In this document: one piece after another, positions 17,774-30,858 of the stretch
How the letters are laid out: each line of letters begins with the position of its first letter
How positions within the stretch are numbered: the first letter of the stretch is position 1
Assembly: GCA_030627285.1 (NCBI GenBank)
Contig: DAOUSJ010000011.1
Location: 1-32,862, forward strand
DNA: 32,862 bases
From: Methylococcaceae bacterium
GTDB taxonomy: Bacteria > Pseudomonadota > Gammaproteobacteria > Methylococcales > Methylomonadaceae
Direction: 5' to 3'
The notes under the pieces: generated by a model
Told to the model about the DNA's origin: nothing
The model's database searches: none
The model's input: only the letters and a program-made list of their open reading frames with translations
Position numbers and translations under genes: made by a program

Positions 17774-18576
17774 GCTTGAATCATGCGGCTTGAATAACGA
17801 CGATATAATACTAGACCAAAAAATATCATGCTAAAAGCAAAACTATATAAATATCCTAAACTCAATTCTGGAATTGTATGATAATAAGGCGCAAACCCTA
17901 AACGAATTGCATCTACACCATGTAATAATGGATTATATGCTAACCATTGGCGATATTCTGCGGGAATAATAGTTATGGGTAAAATTACCCCAGAACAAAA
18001 ATATAATGGCATCATTAAAATTGCGATAAATTTACCTGCAACTGGAATTAAGGTAGATACTACTGAAGTAATTAAGCCAAAACCCACTCCCATCAACCAC
18101 ATTCCAAAAAATACTATTAAGACCATAAGTGGATCATCTGGAAACATACCAAAATCAAATAAAAAACTACCACAAAATAAAATTATCGCTACCATAATTC
18201 CAATCACACCTTCTAAAAACGCGCGACTAATTACTGTGTCTATAGGTTTTACTTGTCGATAAGTAAATAATGCTTTATTGGAATTTACCGAATTTTGGAG
18301 TTGTTTACCAGTAGATCTAAACATATTAAAGGCTATTAAACCTGTCATCAACCAAATTGGAGTATTAATACCACCAACAATTCGCATTCTAATAGTAGTA
18401 AAAATAAATACCATCATAGCTATTTGAATCATTGGATCCAAAAATATCCATAACCATGCAGTACGATTAGCAGATAACCTACTGATAACTTCACGTAAAA
18501 ATAGGGCTTTCCAAACTGAAATGGCAACATTCAATGGCGATCTGGCTATATATTCTTTAACCTTTGGCTCGATCAT
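17770..18576 (-). CDS. kpsM: Capsule polysaccharide ABC transporter permease, KpsM-like
   Basis: ABC-2 permease: ALFLREVISRLSANRTAWLWIFLDPMIQIAMMVFIFTTIRMR; YFCSGVILPITIIPAEYRQWLAYNPLLHGVDAIRLGF. Confidence 0.92.
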   Translation of the reverse strand: MIEPKVKEYIARSPLNVAISVWKALFLREVISRLSANRTAWLWIFLDPMIQIAMMVFIFTTIRMRIVGGINTPIWLMTGLIAFNMFRSTGKQLQNSVNSNKALFTYRQVKPIDTVISRAFLEGVIGIMVAIILFCGSFLFDFGMFPDDPLMVLIVFFGMWLMGVGFGLITSVVSTLIPVAGKFIAILMMPLYFCSGVILPITIIPAEYRQWLAYNPLLHGVDAIRLGFAPYYHTIPELSLGYLYSFAFSMIFFGLVLYRRYSSRMIQA

Positions 18577-18616
18577 TATATTTAACAGCCCAAATTTTTT
18601 GATGATAGCATAATAG

Positions 18617-19354
18617 TCAAGAAACAGTCCAAAAAAAAGAGGTACTATAATATTTATGCTTTTCTACTACTAAATCTAAGTAATTTTCATGCCAAATTTC
18701 TTCTTTAGCGTTATTAGATTTGTCTTTGCTTTTAGTATATTTCAAATTATCTTTTAAATTAAAGTGTACTAATGCCGAAATACCAACATGACGTGGAACT
18801 TGAAGTTGTTGCGCTATAGTCATAGATGTATTTAAAGGCGTACCACTCCAAACCAATTCTTTTTGTCGTGTATGTTTACTATTAATACCCACACATAAAA
18901 CTTCACCATCATCAATTCCTATAGCAAAATTCAATACTTCATACACTTCCAATAATTTTCTAACTTTAGAATACTCATTAGTTAACATATATTTAATTTT
19001 TAAGGCAGATTTAACAGCATTATTCAAAGAATATTGTGTCGTTCCTTGAAAAAATATATAAAATCCATTTTCAGTTATTTTTCTAACACTACCACCCAGA
19101 TTATGTACTATTTCAACTACCAAATAAAAATATATACTTCTAAATTTTGCCACCATAGCAGGATTATTTTTAGATAAAATCTCGTCCAAATTTTTTATTA
19201 ATATGCACAACACAGTAGCTTCAAATTTTAGTCCTTTATTACCACTATTTAAACGTTTATCGCCTATTTTAGGAACATTATCACATTCTTCAGTTTCAAA
19301 AGGACTGTTAAGTATTTGCTGTACTGCATTTTCTATTTCTATTTTCATAATCAC
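18617..19354 (-). CDS. Class III adenylate/guanylate cyclase-like catalytic domain protein, apparently degenerate (lost metal-binding Asp residues)
   Basis: VEIVHNLGGSVRKITENGFYIFFQGTTQYSLNNAVKSALKIK...LNFAIGIDDGEVLCVGINSKHTRQKELVWSGTPLNTSMTIAQQL follows the cyclase homology domain pattern; expected Asp sites are not Asp. Confidence 0.65.
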   Translation of the reverse strand: MIMKIEIENAVQQILNSPFETEECDNVPKIGDKRLNSGNKGLKFEATVLCILIKNLDEILSKNNPAMVAKFRSIYFYLVVEIVHNLGGSVRKITENGFYIFFQGTTQYSLNNAVKSALKIKYMLTNEYSKVRKLLEVYEVLNFAIGIDDGEVLCVGINSKHTRQKELVWSGTPLNTSMTIAQQLQVPRHVGISALVHFNLKDNLKYTKSKDKSNNAKEEIWHENYLDLVVEKHKYYSTSFFWTVS

Positions 19355-19381
19355 ATGCTTACATAGAAAATATATCTAACA

Positions 19382-21100
19382 CTATGGCTTTTCAAGCACA
19401 CCTAATTCAACAATTCTATTCAAAACAATTTCAACTGCATCTTCCATAGAATATTTAGAAGTATCTATACTTAATTCAGGATTTTCAGGCACATCATATG
19501 GATCATCTATACCAGTAAAACCTTTAATTTTACCAGCTCTAGCCAAAGCATATAAACCTTTACGATCACGTTGTTCACATACTTCAATAGGTGTAGAAAC
19601 ATGAATTTCAATAAAAGTTCCATGTTCTTCTATAGCCTGTCTAACTTTGTTCCTTGTTCGTACATAAGGTGCAATTGGAGCGCAAACTGCAATCCCGCCA
19701 TGTTTAGTAATTTCACTAGCGACATAGCCAATCCGTAAAATATTTAAATCTCGGTGTTCTTGTGAAAAAGTTAGTTCACTAGATAACATTTTTCTTACTA
19801 CATCACCATCTAATAAGGTAACTTTACGCCCACCATATTCTAGTAATTTTATTAAAACTCCATTAGCTAAAGTAGATTTTCCAGAGCCAGAAAAGCCAGT
19901 AAAAAATAAAGTTACACCTTGTTTAGAGCGTGGAGGTAAAGTGGTATGTAATTCTTTAATTACCTCAGGATAAGCAAACCATTTTGGAATTGGTTGCCCT
20001 AATTTTAATAATTCTCTAAGTTCTGTACCAGAAACATATAAGCCAGTTTCATTGGGTAATAATTGCTGTTCTTCACAAAATTCTTCGCGTTCAGGAGCAT
20101 ACAATAAAAATGGTGCCGATAAAATTTTAATTGCTAATTGATCTTGATATGACAACACCAATTCTTGCGCAGCTTGAACATCATAAAAATTTCCACCTCG
20201 ATTATTACGTCCAGGTCCTGCATGATCGCGTCCAACAATAAAATGACTAAAGCCATAATTTTGGCGAATAATTGCTTGCCACAATGCTTCTCTAGGCCCG
20301 GCCATCGACATTGCTAATGGAAACAAACTTAACATTGCAGAGTTTTCTGGATAATGCTGGAGAATTTTTTCATAACAACGTACACGACTATAATGATCTA
20401 TATCGCCTGGCTTTGTTACTCCGACAGCAGAATGAATTACCAAATTAGCTTGATGTTCAGCCATTAGACGTTTAGTCATAATCACATGCGCTCTATGCAC
20501 AGGATTTCGAGTTTGAAACGCAATAACTCGTGACCAGTTTTGAGTTTTAAAATAATTTCTTAATTGTAGTGGCGTATGTCTTAGAGATTTAAAATCATAA
20601 TGATATGGTGGCGTAATACCAACCAAGCTCCCACCTAAATAATAAGCTCCCGCTTCATTTAATAAATGTCTTACCCCAGGATGACTAGCATCATTCATCC
20701 CAAATACTGCTTGCGCTTCTGCCACATGATCTGCTTGCCAACAAGAATCAATAGTCATATTGGCAATTAATACTCCTTCTGGATCACGTAACGCAATGAT
20801 TTCACCAATTTCTATAGATTTAGCAAAAGCTTCAGAAACATCTAAATTAATTGGCATTGACCATAAAGTGCCGTTTGCCAAGGTCATAGACTTTAAAACC
20901 GCAGTATAATCTGCTTGATTTAAAAATCCTGTTAGCGGTGAAAAAGCTCCATTTAATAAAAGTTCCACGTTACAAAGTTGGCGTTTAGATAAATCCCATG
21001 ATTTACTATGCTGGGATTTTTGTTTTTCTAAGGCTATTTGTTGGGAATCTACATATAGATTTAATAATTCCCCGCCATGTGCATGAATAATTTCAGTCAT
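19382..21100 (-). CDS. Bifunctional sulfate adenylyltransferase / adenylylsulfate kinase (PAPS synthesis), 572 aa
   Basis: Sat: RQLCNVELLLNGAFSPLTGFLNQADY, VIAFQTRNPVHRAHV, FIVGRDHAGPG; APS kinase: GVTLFFTGFSGSGKSTLANGV, LLDGDVVRKMLSSELTFSQEHRDLNILRIGYVA. Confidence 0.95.
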   Translation of the reverse strand: MTEIIHAHGGELLNLYVDSQQIALEKQKSQHSKSWDLSKRQLCNVELLLNGAFSPLTGFLNQADYTAVLKSMTLANGTLWSMPINLDVSEAFAKSIEIGEIIALRDPEGVLIANMTIDSCWQADHVAEAQAVFGMNDASHPGVRHLLNEAGAYYLGGSLVGITPPYHYDFKSLRHTPLQLRNYFKTQNWSRVIAFQTRNPVHRAHVIMTKRLMAEHQANLVIHSAVGVTKPGDIDHYSRVRCYEKILQHYPENSAMLSLFPLAMSMAGPREALWQAIIRQNYGFSHFIVGRDHAGPGRNNRGGNFYDVQAAQELVLSYQDQLAIKILSAPFLLYAPEREEFCEEQQLLPNETGLYVSGTELRELLKLGQPIPKWFAYPEVIKELHTTLPPRSKQGVTLFFTGFSGSGKSTLANGVLIKLLEYGGRKVTLLDGDVVRKMLSSELTFSQEHRDLNILRIGYVASEITKHGGIAVCAPIAPYVRTRNKVRQAIEEHGTFIEIHVSTPIEVCEQRDRKGLYALARAGKIKGFTGIDDPYDVPENPELSIDTSKYSMEDAVEIVLNRIVELGVLEKP

Positions 21101-21115
21101 AATTTTATTGTGAAG

Positions 21116-22882
21116 TTAAAAAACCCAAACTTGTGGAATAATCCAAATAGATATTATTGCCACTAAAATGCTTAATGGTGTTCCCAGTTTAACATAATCG
21201 CTAAAACGGTAACCTCCAGGTCCATACACCATTAAATTGGTTTGATAGCCAATTGGAGTTATAAAACTGGCGGAAGCAGCAATCATCACTGCAACTGCAA
21301 ATGGTGTAGGATTAACACCTAATACTTCAGCTCCTTGAACTGCAATTGGAAACATAATAATTGCGGCTGCATTATTGGTAATAATTTCCGTTAATAAGCC
21401 AGTTACCAAATATATTAGCACTAATAATATCCAAGGATTATTGTCTGCTAAATTTAATGCTTGAGTCGCTAACAAAGTTGCTAAACCTACTTTTTGTACT
21501 GCTGCACCTAAACCAAATGCACAGGCAACTACTAATAATACTTGGTAATCAATATTTTTTTGTGCAGTTTCAAAACTTAAACAACCGGTAATTAACATAG
21601 CTCCAGCAGCTAATAATGCAGCTTGTAAAATTGACACCAAACCGCTAATAACTAATATTAACATTAAAATAATAATGCTAATCGCCCATGGTGCGCGTTC
21701 ATGACGAACTGGTCCTGAATCTTCCAGTTTACTGATTAGAAGAAAATCTCTACTATCACGGTATTTAAATAAAAAGCCTTTTTCCGCTTCAATTAATAAA
21801 GTGTCTCCAGGTTCAACACAAATATTGCCAACTTTACCTGTTAAGCGTTGCCCATTTCTAGATACTGATAATACTACTGCATTATAACGATGTCTAAAGC
21901 GTGATTTACGAATATTTACCCCAACAATAGGATTTTCAGTACCTACCACTGCTTCAAACAAACGACGTTCATTTTGAATTCCATCGAGTTTAAATAATTG
22001 TTTGGTAGCAACCACTAAACCACGAATTTTACGTAACTCAACTACTGAATCTACTGCTCCAGCAAAAACTAAATGATCTCCAACTTGAATCATAGTTTGC
22101 GGTGAAACTACTGAAAACACATGCTTGTCACGCATAATTTCAATTAAAAATAAGCCTGGCAAATGCCGCAAACCTGCATCTGCAACTGTTTGCCCAGCTA
22201 ATTCACAATCATTTTCTACCATCATTTCTAGTAAATATTCCCGCACATCATGAAATTGTTCGGTAGCACCAGCTTTGTCAGGTAATATTTTTTGTCCAAT
22301 AGTAAGTAAATATAGACATCCAACTAAAGTAATCGGGATGCCAACATAAGATAATTCAAATAAACTAAACCCTGGCAAGCCTGCTTGACGCATCAAACCA
22401 TCTACAACTAAGTTAGTGCTAGTACCAATTAAAGTACAAGTGCCACCTAAAATGGAAGCATAGCTTAGTGGAAGTAAAAAATGTGAAGCTTTAAAACTTG
22501 TGCGCTTACACCAATCTTGCACAGAAGTAGTAAACATTGCTACTACAGGGCTATTATTAATAAATGCACTCATCATGGCAGCGGGCAGAATTAATCTAAG
22601 CAAAGCAATGGTTTTATGTTTGGGTTTGCCTAAAACTAAGCGACTAATCCATGCTACTGTACCAGTTTCTCGCAAGGCCGCAACCACTATATATAGGACT
22701 GCAATAGTCATCATGCCTTGATTAGAAAAACCGATTAATGCCTCTATAGGCGTTAAAATTCCTGAAGCTATTAAAATTCCTAATGCTGAAACTAAAATTC
22801 TGTCAGCAGAGTATTTATTACTTGCCAAGAGAATTAATGTACAACCCAATAATAAAGTAACTAACCAAAAATCAATAGACAT
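21116..22882 (-). CDS. SLC13/DASS-type permease with TrkA-C (RCK_C) domains, likely sulfate uptake
   Basis: 588 aa polytopic; INNSPVVAMFTTSVQDWC, LGGTCTLIGTSTNLVVDGLM, EIITNNAAAIIMFPIAV, ASFITPIGYQTNLMVYGPGGY; two cytosolic TrkA-C-like segments. Confidence 0.88.
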   Translation of the reverse strand: MSIDFWLVTLLLGCTLILLASNKYSADRILVSALGILIASGILTPIEALIGFSNQGMMTIAVLYIVVAALRETGTVAWISRLVLGKPKHKTIALLRLILPAAMMSAFINNSPVVAMFTTSVQDWCKRTSFKASHFLLPLSYASILGGTCTLIGTSTNLVVDGLMRQAGLPGFSLFELSYVGIPITLVGCLYLLTIGQKILPDKAGATEQFHDVREYLLEMMVENDCELAGQTVADAGLRHLPGLFLIEIMRDKHVFSVVSPQTMIQVGDHLVFAGAVDSVVELRKIRGLVVATKQLFKLDGIQNERRLFEAVVGTENPIVGVNIRKSRFRHRYNAVVLSVSRNGQRLTGKVGNICVEPGDTLLIEAEKGFLFKYRDSRDFLLISKLEDSGPVRHERAPWAISIIILMLILVISGLVSILQAALLAAGAMLITGCLSFETAQKNIDYQVLLVVACAFGLGAAVQKVGLATLLATQALNLADNNPWILLVLIYLVTGLLTEIITNNAAAIIMFPIAVQGAEVLGVNPTPFAVAVMIAASASFITPIGYQTNLMVYGPGGYRFSDYVKLGTPLSILVAIISIWIIPQVWVF

Positions 22883-22914
22883 TTAAATTATGCAACTGCT
22901 TAAACTTTTGCATC

Positions 22915-24282
22915 TTAACTATTTTTTAATGGTCTATGCCAATTTTTAATAGAAATTTGCTTGGCACGAGTCAAAGTTAATTGCGCATCAGGAGTATTTT
23001 TAGTAATTGTAGATCCAGCTCCAATAGTAGCGTTTTTACCTATGTTTACTGGTGCGACTAATTGACTGTTAGAACCAATAAACGCACCATCTTGAATAAT
23101 AGTTTGAAATTTATTTACGCCATCATAATTACAGGTAATAGTACCTGCACCAATATTCACCCCACTACCAATAATACTATCACCAATATAACTTAAATGA
23201 TTGATTTTACTACCAGTAGCAATACTAGATTTTTTAATTTCTACAAAATTGCCTACATGTACTTTAGCAGCTAATTTTGTTTGCGGTCTTAATCTTGCAA
23301 ATGGGCCTATGCGGCTATCTGCACCGACAACAGCATCTTCAATAATACAATTTGGCAAAATAACCACTCCAGATTCGATAGTTGAATTTTTAATTATTAC
23401 ATTAGCTCCAATAGTGACATTATCTGCAATACTATTTGTACCGATAAAAATCACGTTTATATCTATAGTTATATCTTGTCCAAGTTTGGAAAATGATCCA
23501 CGTACATCAATTCTATTGGGATCACACAAACTTACACCAGCAAGCATTAATGCTTCTGCTTGCTCCAATTGATACACACGTTCTAAATGTGCCAATTGAA
23601 TCCGATTGTTTACCCCTAAAACTTCATCAACATTTGGAGCCTGTTGAGTCTTAACTTCAATCCCATCCGCAACTGCCATTGCGATCACATCGGTTAAATA
23701 ATATTCTTGTTGCGAATTATCATTTTGCAACTGCAATAACCAATGTTTTAATTTTTTACCTTGAACCGCCAGAATTCCAGTATTAACTTCTTGAACTTGT
23801 TGCTCTAATGCATCCGCATCTTTTTGTTCCACAATCTTAATGACTTGCTGATTATTATCCCGAATAATACGACCATAGCCTGTAGGGTTATTCAAAGTTA
23901 CCGTTAATAAAGCCAGTGAATTTGAACTAACTTTGGATAATAAATTATTTAACGTCTGCTGCTTTAATAATGGTACATCGCCATACAAAATTAATACTGT
24001 ATCAGAATCTTCAATTTCTGCAGCTGCTTGTTGTACAGCATGTCCAGTACCTAATTGTTGTGTTTGTTCTATCCAAGTAAGATTTAGCGATGCTAATTCA
24101 TGTTTAACTTGCACGCCACCATGACCGTAAACTACTATTAAATGGTTATTTTTTAATTTAAAACTGGTATCACACACATGTTGCAATAAAGTTTTATTAG
24201 CTAATTTATGTAACACTTTAGGCAGCTTAGAACACATCCTTGTGCCTTGCCCTGCAGCTAAAATAATAGTTTTAAGTGCCAT
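22915..24282 (-). CDS. glmU: Bifunctional UDP-N-acetylglucosamine pyrophosphorylase / glucosamine-1-phosphate N-acetyltransferase
   Basis: ALKTIILAAGQGTRMCSKLPKVLHKLANKTLLQHV; left-handed beta-helix hexapeptides; NHLSYIGDSIIGSGVNIGAGTITCNYDG. Second ATG (24282) matches the conserved start better than 24297. Confidence 0.97.
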   Translation of the reverse strand: MALKTIILAAGQGTRMCSKLPKVLHKLANKTLLQHVCDTSFKLKNNHLIVVYGHGGVQVKHELASLNLTWIEQTQQLGTGHAVQQAAAEIEDSDTVLILYGDVPLLKQQTLNNLLSKVSSNSLALLTVTLNNPTGYGRIIRDNNQQVIKIVEQKDADALEQQVQEVNTGILAVQGKKLKHWLLQLQNDNSQQEYYLTDVIAMAVADGIEVKTQQAPNVDEVLGVNNRIQLAHLERVYQLEQAEALMLAGVSLCDPNRIDVRGSFSKLGQDITIDINVIFIGTNSIADNVTIGANVIIKNSTIESGVVILPNCIIEDAVVGADSRIGPFARLRPQTKLAAKVHVGNFVEIKKSSIATGSKINHLSYIGDSIIGSGVNIGAGTITCNYDGVNKFQTIIQDGAFIGSNSQLVAPVNIGKNATIGAGSTITKNTPDAQLTLTRAKQISIKNWHRPLKNS

Positions 24283-24314
24283 ATGAAGTTTATCCAAATT
24301 AAGTTTATAAACAA

Positions 24315-24348
24315 AAAACCCGATAACGAGGTGTCATTATCGGGTTTT
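24315..24348 (-). terminator. Intrinsic terminator downstream of atpC (possibly bidirectional)
   Basis: Stem cccgataa (24319-24326) / ttatcggg (24337-24344), flanked by A-run and T-run; on the minus strand CCCGATAA...TTATCGGG TTTTTT. Confidence 0.88.
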
Positions 24349-24370
24349 AAAAACATGCAAAGCTTAAAAC

Positions 24371-24793
24371 TTATCCGCCAAGTTTTCTAAGCCTATCTAA
24401 TGATCTTAATTGTTCCATGGCTTCAGCTAATTGAGCATGGGCAGTAGAATAATCAATGCTACCAGTTTTATCTGCTAAAGCTTCTTCAGCCTTTTTTTTA
24501 GCTTCTAATGCCGCCGCTTCATCAATATCTTTAGCTCTAATTGCAGTATCTGCTAAAATTGTTACCACATGTGGTTGCACTTCAATCATACCGCCAGAAA
24601 CATAAAAAGGTTGCGTTTCTTTAGGAGAAATTTTAACTCTTACTTCTCCTGGCTTAAGTTTAGTAATAAATGGTGCATGCCGTGGAGCAATCCCTATTTC
24701 TCCCATTTCAGCAGGTGCAAACACCATTTCAGCTAAACCAGAAAAAATAGCTTGTTCTGCACTCACAATATCTACATGTATTGTCATAGTCAT
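24371..24793 (-). CDS. atpC: F0F1 ATP synthase subunit epsilon
   Basis: TIHVDIVSAEQAIFSGLAEMVFAPAEMGEIGIAPRHAPFITKLKPGEVRV; operon position. Confidence 0.97.
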   Translation of the reverse strand: MTMTIHVDIVSAEQAIFSGLAEMVFAPAEMGEIGIAPRHAPFITKLKPGEVRVKISPKETQPFYVSGGMIEVQPHVVTILADTAIRAKDIDEAAALEAKKKAEEALADKTGSIDYSTAHAQLAEAMEQLRSLDRLRKLGG

Positions 24794-24808
24794 AACATTA
24801 CCTATTAT

Positions 24809-27111
<2,303 letters not shown>

Positions 27112-27122
27112 TTGAAAACCCT

Positions 27123-28664
27123 TTACCAGCTATGTGTTTTAGTGAATGTTTCAATCGCAGACGTTAAATTCTGCTTAATGTCATCATTAAAATTACCAGT
27201 GGTGTTAATGTTGTTCATTAAATCTGTTTGCTCAGAAGCCATATACAACTGTAACGCATCTTCAAAATCACGCACTTTTTTTACTTCAATATTGTCCAGA
27301 AAACCTTCATTAGCTGCAAATAAAGATACTGCCATTTGCGCAACTGACATTGGTGAATATTGATTTTGTTTCATTAATTCAGTTACACGTTGACCACGTT
27401 CAATTTGTTTACGTGTATTTTCGTCTAAATCAGAAGCAAATTGTGCAAAAGCTGCAAGTTCACGATATTGCGCTAAATCTAAACGCACACCACCACCAAG
27501 CTTTTTGATAATTTTAGTTTGCGCGGCTCCACCTACACGTGACACAGACAAACCAGCATTTACCGCTGGACGAATCCCTGAATTAAACAAATCTGATTCT
27601 AAGAAAATTTGTCCATCAGTAATGGAGATAACATTTGTAGGTACAAAGGCCGATACATCACCAGCTTGAGTTTCAATAATTGGCAAAGCAGTTAAAGAAC
27701 CAGTTTGACCTTTTACTTCACCATTAGTTAATTTTTCAACTTCTTTAGCATTAATTCTAGCTGCTCGTTCTAACAAACGTGAATGCAAATAAAATACATC
27801 TCCAGGGTAAGCTTCTCTACCTGGTGGACGACGTAATAATAATGAAACTTGACGATATGCCCATGCTTGTTTGGTTAAATCATCATAAACAATTAGCGCG
27901 TCTTCGCCTTTGTCTCTGAAAAACTCTCCCATTGAACAACCAGTATAAGGTGCAACAAATTGTAATGCTGCTGATTCAGAAGCTGAAGCTGCCACTATAA
28001 TGGTATGTTCCATTGCGCCATGTTCTTCTAACTTACGTACCACATTCGCAATTGAAGAACGTTTTTGCCCAATAGCAACATAGATACATTTAATACCTGT
28101 GCCTTTTTGGTTAATAATCGCATCAATCGCAATTGCAGTTTTACCAGTTTGGCGGTCACCAATAATTAATTCACGCTGACCACGTCCAACTGGAATCATG
28201 GCATCAATTGATTTTAAACCTATTTGTACAGGTTCATCTACTGATTGACGTGCAATAACTCCTGGGGCAATTTTTTCAATTGGTGAACTTACGGTAGTTT
28301 CAATAACACCTTTACCGTCTATAGGTTTACCTAAAGCATCAACAACACGACCTAATAAAGCGTCTCCAACAGGTACTTCTAAAATTTTACCGGTACACTT
28401 AACGGTATCGCCTTCAGAGATATGTTCATAAGAACCTAGAATAACAGCACCAACAGAATCACGTTCAAGGTTCAACGCCATTCCATAAGTGTTATTAGGA
28501 AACTCTAACATTTCTCCTTGCATAGCTTCAGCAAGACCGTGAATCCTAACAATACCGTCAGTTACACTAACTACAGTACCTTCCGTATGTGCTTCTACAT
28601 TTAGGTCGAAATTTTCGATCTTTTGTTTAATAAGATCACTGATTTCAGATGGGTTTAATTGCAT
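27123..28664 (-). CDS. atpA: F0F1 ATP synthase subunit alpha
   Basis: [20 protein letters not shown] (start at 28664 rather than track 28733); [62 protein letters not shown]. Confidence 0.99.
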   Translation of the reverse strand: MQLNPSEISDLIKQKIENFDLNVEAHTEGTVVSVTDGIVRIHGLAEAMQGEMLEFPNNTYGMALNLERDSVGAVILGSYEHISEGDTVKCTGKILEVPVGDALLGRVVDALGKPIDGKGVIETTVSSPIEKIAPGVIARQSVDEPVQIGLKSIDAMIPVGRGQRELIIGDRQTGKTAIAIDAIINQKGTGIKCIYVAIGQKRSSIANVVRKLEEHGAMEHTIIVAASASESAALQFVAPYTGCSMGEFFRDKGEDALIVYDDLTKQAWAYRQVSLLLRRPPGREAYPGDVFYLHSRLLERAARINAKEVEKLTNGEVKGQTGSLTALPIIETQAGDVSAFVPTNVISITDGQIFLESDLFNSGIRPAVNAGLSVSRVGGAAQTKIIKKLGGGVRLDLAQYRELAAFAQFASDLDENTRKQIERGQRVTELMKQNQYSPMSVAQMAVSLFAANEGFLDNIEVKKVRDFEDALQLYMASEQTDLMNNINTTGNFNDDIKQNLTSAIETFTKTHSW

Positions 28665-28680
28665 ATTCTTTTTCTCACTC

Positions 28681-29214
28681 TTATTGTAGAGTCTTTTGCA
28701 TGATTTGAAGTTGACCTTTAATAGAACCGTCAATTACTTGATCGCCGGCTTTAGCAATAAAACCGCCAATCAATGACTTATCCACACGGATAGAGAGATG
28801 TACTATTTTATTAAATATTGTTGCTAAAGTTTCCGCAAACTTTTGTTCATCTTCTTTACTGAAAATATAGGCAGTGCTGACATCTACATTAATATATCCT
28901 TCAGCATTAGCTTTTTGTTGTTGGTAAAGTTCTAAAATTTTGTCTGCGAGCTGCAACTTATTGTTTTGAATTAAAAGTTTAAAAAAGTTTTCACTTTCTT
29001 TGTCCAAATATTCAGCACATATATCAAATAATAAGTTAGTCAATTTAGTTTTACTAACTTTTGGATTACCTAAAATAGTTACAAATTCTCTATTTTTAAC
29101 TACTGAACTAACAAAAGTTAAAGATATTAACCATTTTTCAGTAGTATCAGTTTCCACAGCGCGTTTAAAAGCTGCTTCAGCGTAGGGTCTGGCTAGTGTT
29201 GCTAACTCAATCAT
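28681..29214 (-). CDS. atpH: F0F1 ATP synthase subunit delta
   Basis: [17 protein letters not shown]...; C-term [33 protein letters not shown]. Confidence 0.96.
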   Translation of the reverse strand: MIELATLARPYAEAAFKRAVETDTTEKWLISLTFVSSVVKNREFVTILGNPKVSKTKLTNLLFDICAEYLDKESENFFKLLIQNNKLQLADKILELYQQQKANAEGYINVDVSTAYIFSKEDEQKFAETLATIFNKIVHLSIRVDKSLIGGFIAKAGDQVIDGSIKGQLQIMQKTLQ

Positions 29215-29220
29215 ATAGCT

Positions 29221-29697
29221 TTAACCCGTTAATTGATTAGAAACTTTGGTAATTAATACTTTATGTTCCGCTTTATTAATTTCTTTTTGTAAAATCTGCT
29301 CAGCAGCATTAAAAGCTAAATTAGCAACTTCTTGTCGTAAACCTTCTTTTGCTTGCTGTATTTCTTGTTGAATTTGGGCTTTTGCTGCTTCAATCAAACG
29401 TTCGCCTTCTTTCTTAGCGTTACCTTTTGATTGTTCCACTAATTCATTAGCTCGTTTTTGCGCAAGACTTACAATTTCAGATGATTGTTCTTTTGCTTCT
29501 CTTAGAACGACTAAGGCACGCTTTTCTGCCAATTCAATTTCTTTATGTCCTTTTTCAGCCGCAGCCAAACCGTCAGAAATTTTCTTTTTTCGTTCTTCTA
29601 AAGCTTCTATCAATGGGGGCCAGATATACTTCATAGTAAACCATACTAGAAGTGTAAACGTTATCATCTGACCTATCAGAGTAGCATTGATACTCAC
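29221..29697 (-). CDS. atpF: F0F1 ATP synthase subunit b
   Basis: [49 protein letters not shown]. Confidence 0.97.
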   Translation of the reverse strand: MSINATLIGQMITFTLLVWFTMKYIWPPLIEALEERKKKISDGLAAAEKGHKEIELAEKRALVVLREAKEQSSEIVSLAQKRANELVEQSKGNAKKEGERLIEAAKAQIQQEIQQAKEGLRQEVANLAFNAAEQILQKEINKAEHKVLITKVSNQLTG

Positions 29698-29738
29698 GAT
29701 GCGTTCCTCTTGTTGCTGTTAAAAGTCAATTAATTAAA

Positions 29739-30041
<303 letters not shown>

Positions 30042-30066
30042 CTATATAAATGAATAATAAGAATTT

Positions 30067-30849
<783 letters not shown>

Positions 30850-30858
30850 TCACTTATG

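Noticed and set aside
18577-18616. Possible promoter between the cyclase-like gene and kpsM
   Set aside because: TTGACT is present but no acceptable -10 at the right spacing; TATAAT there overlaps the kpsM start codon.
22890-22913. Inverted repeat ATGCAA-N12-TTGCAT between glmU and the SLC13 gene
   Set aside because: Only 6 bp with a long loop in AT-rich DNA and no U-tract; expected by chance, not supported as terminator or operator.
23201-23572. 123-aa plus-strand ORF
   Set aside because: Antisense shadow of the glmU hexapeptide-repeat region; periodic composition explains the long open frame.
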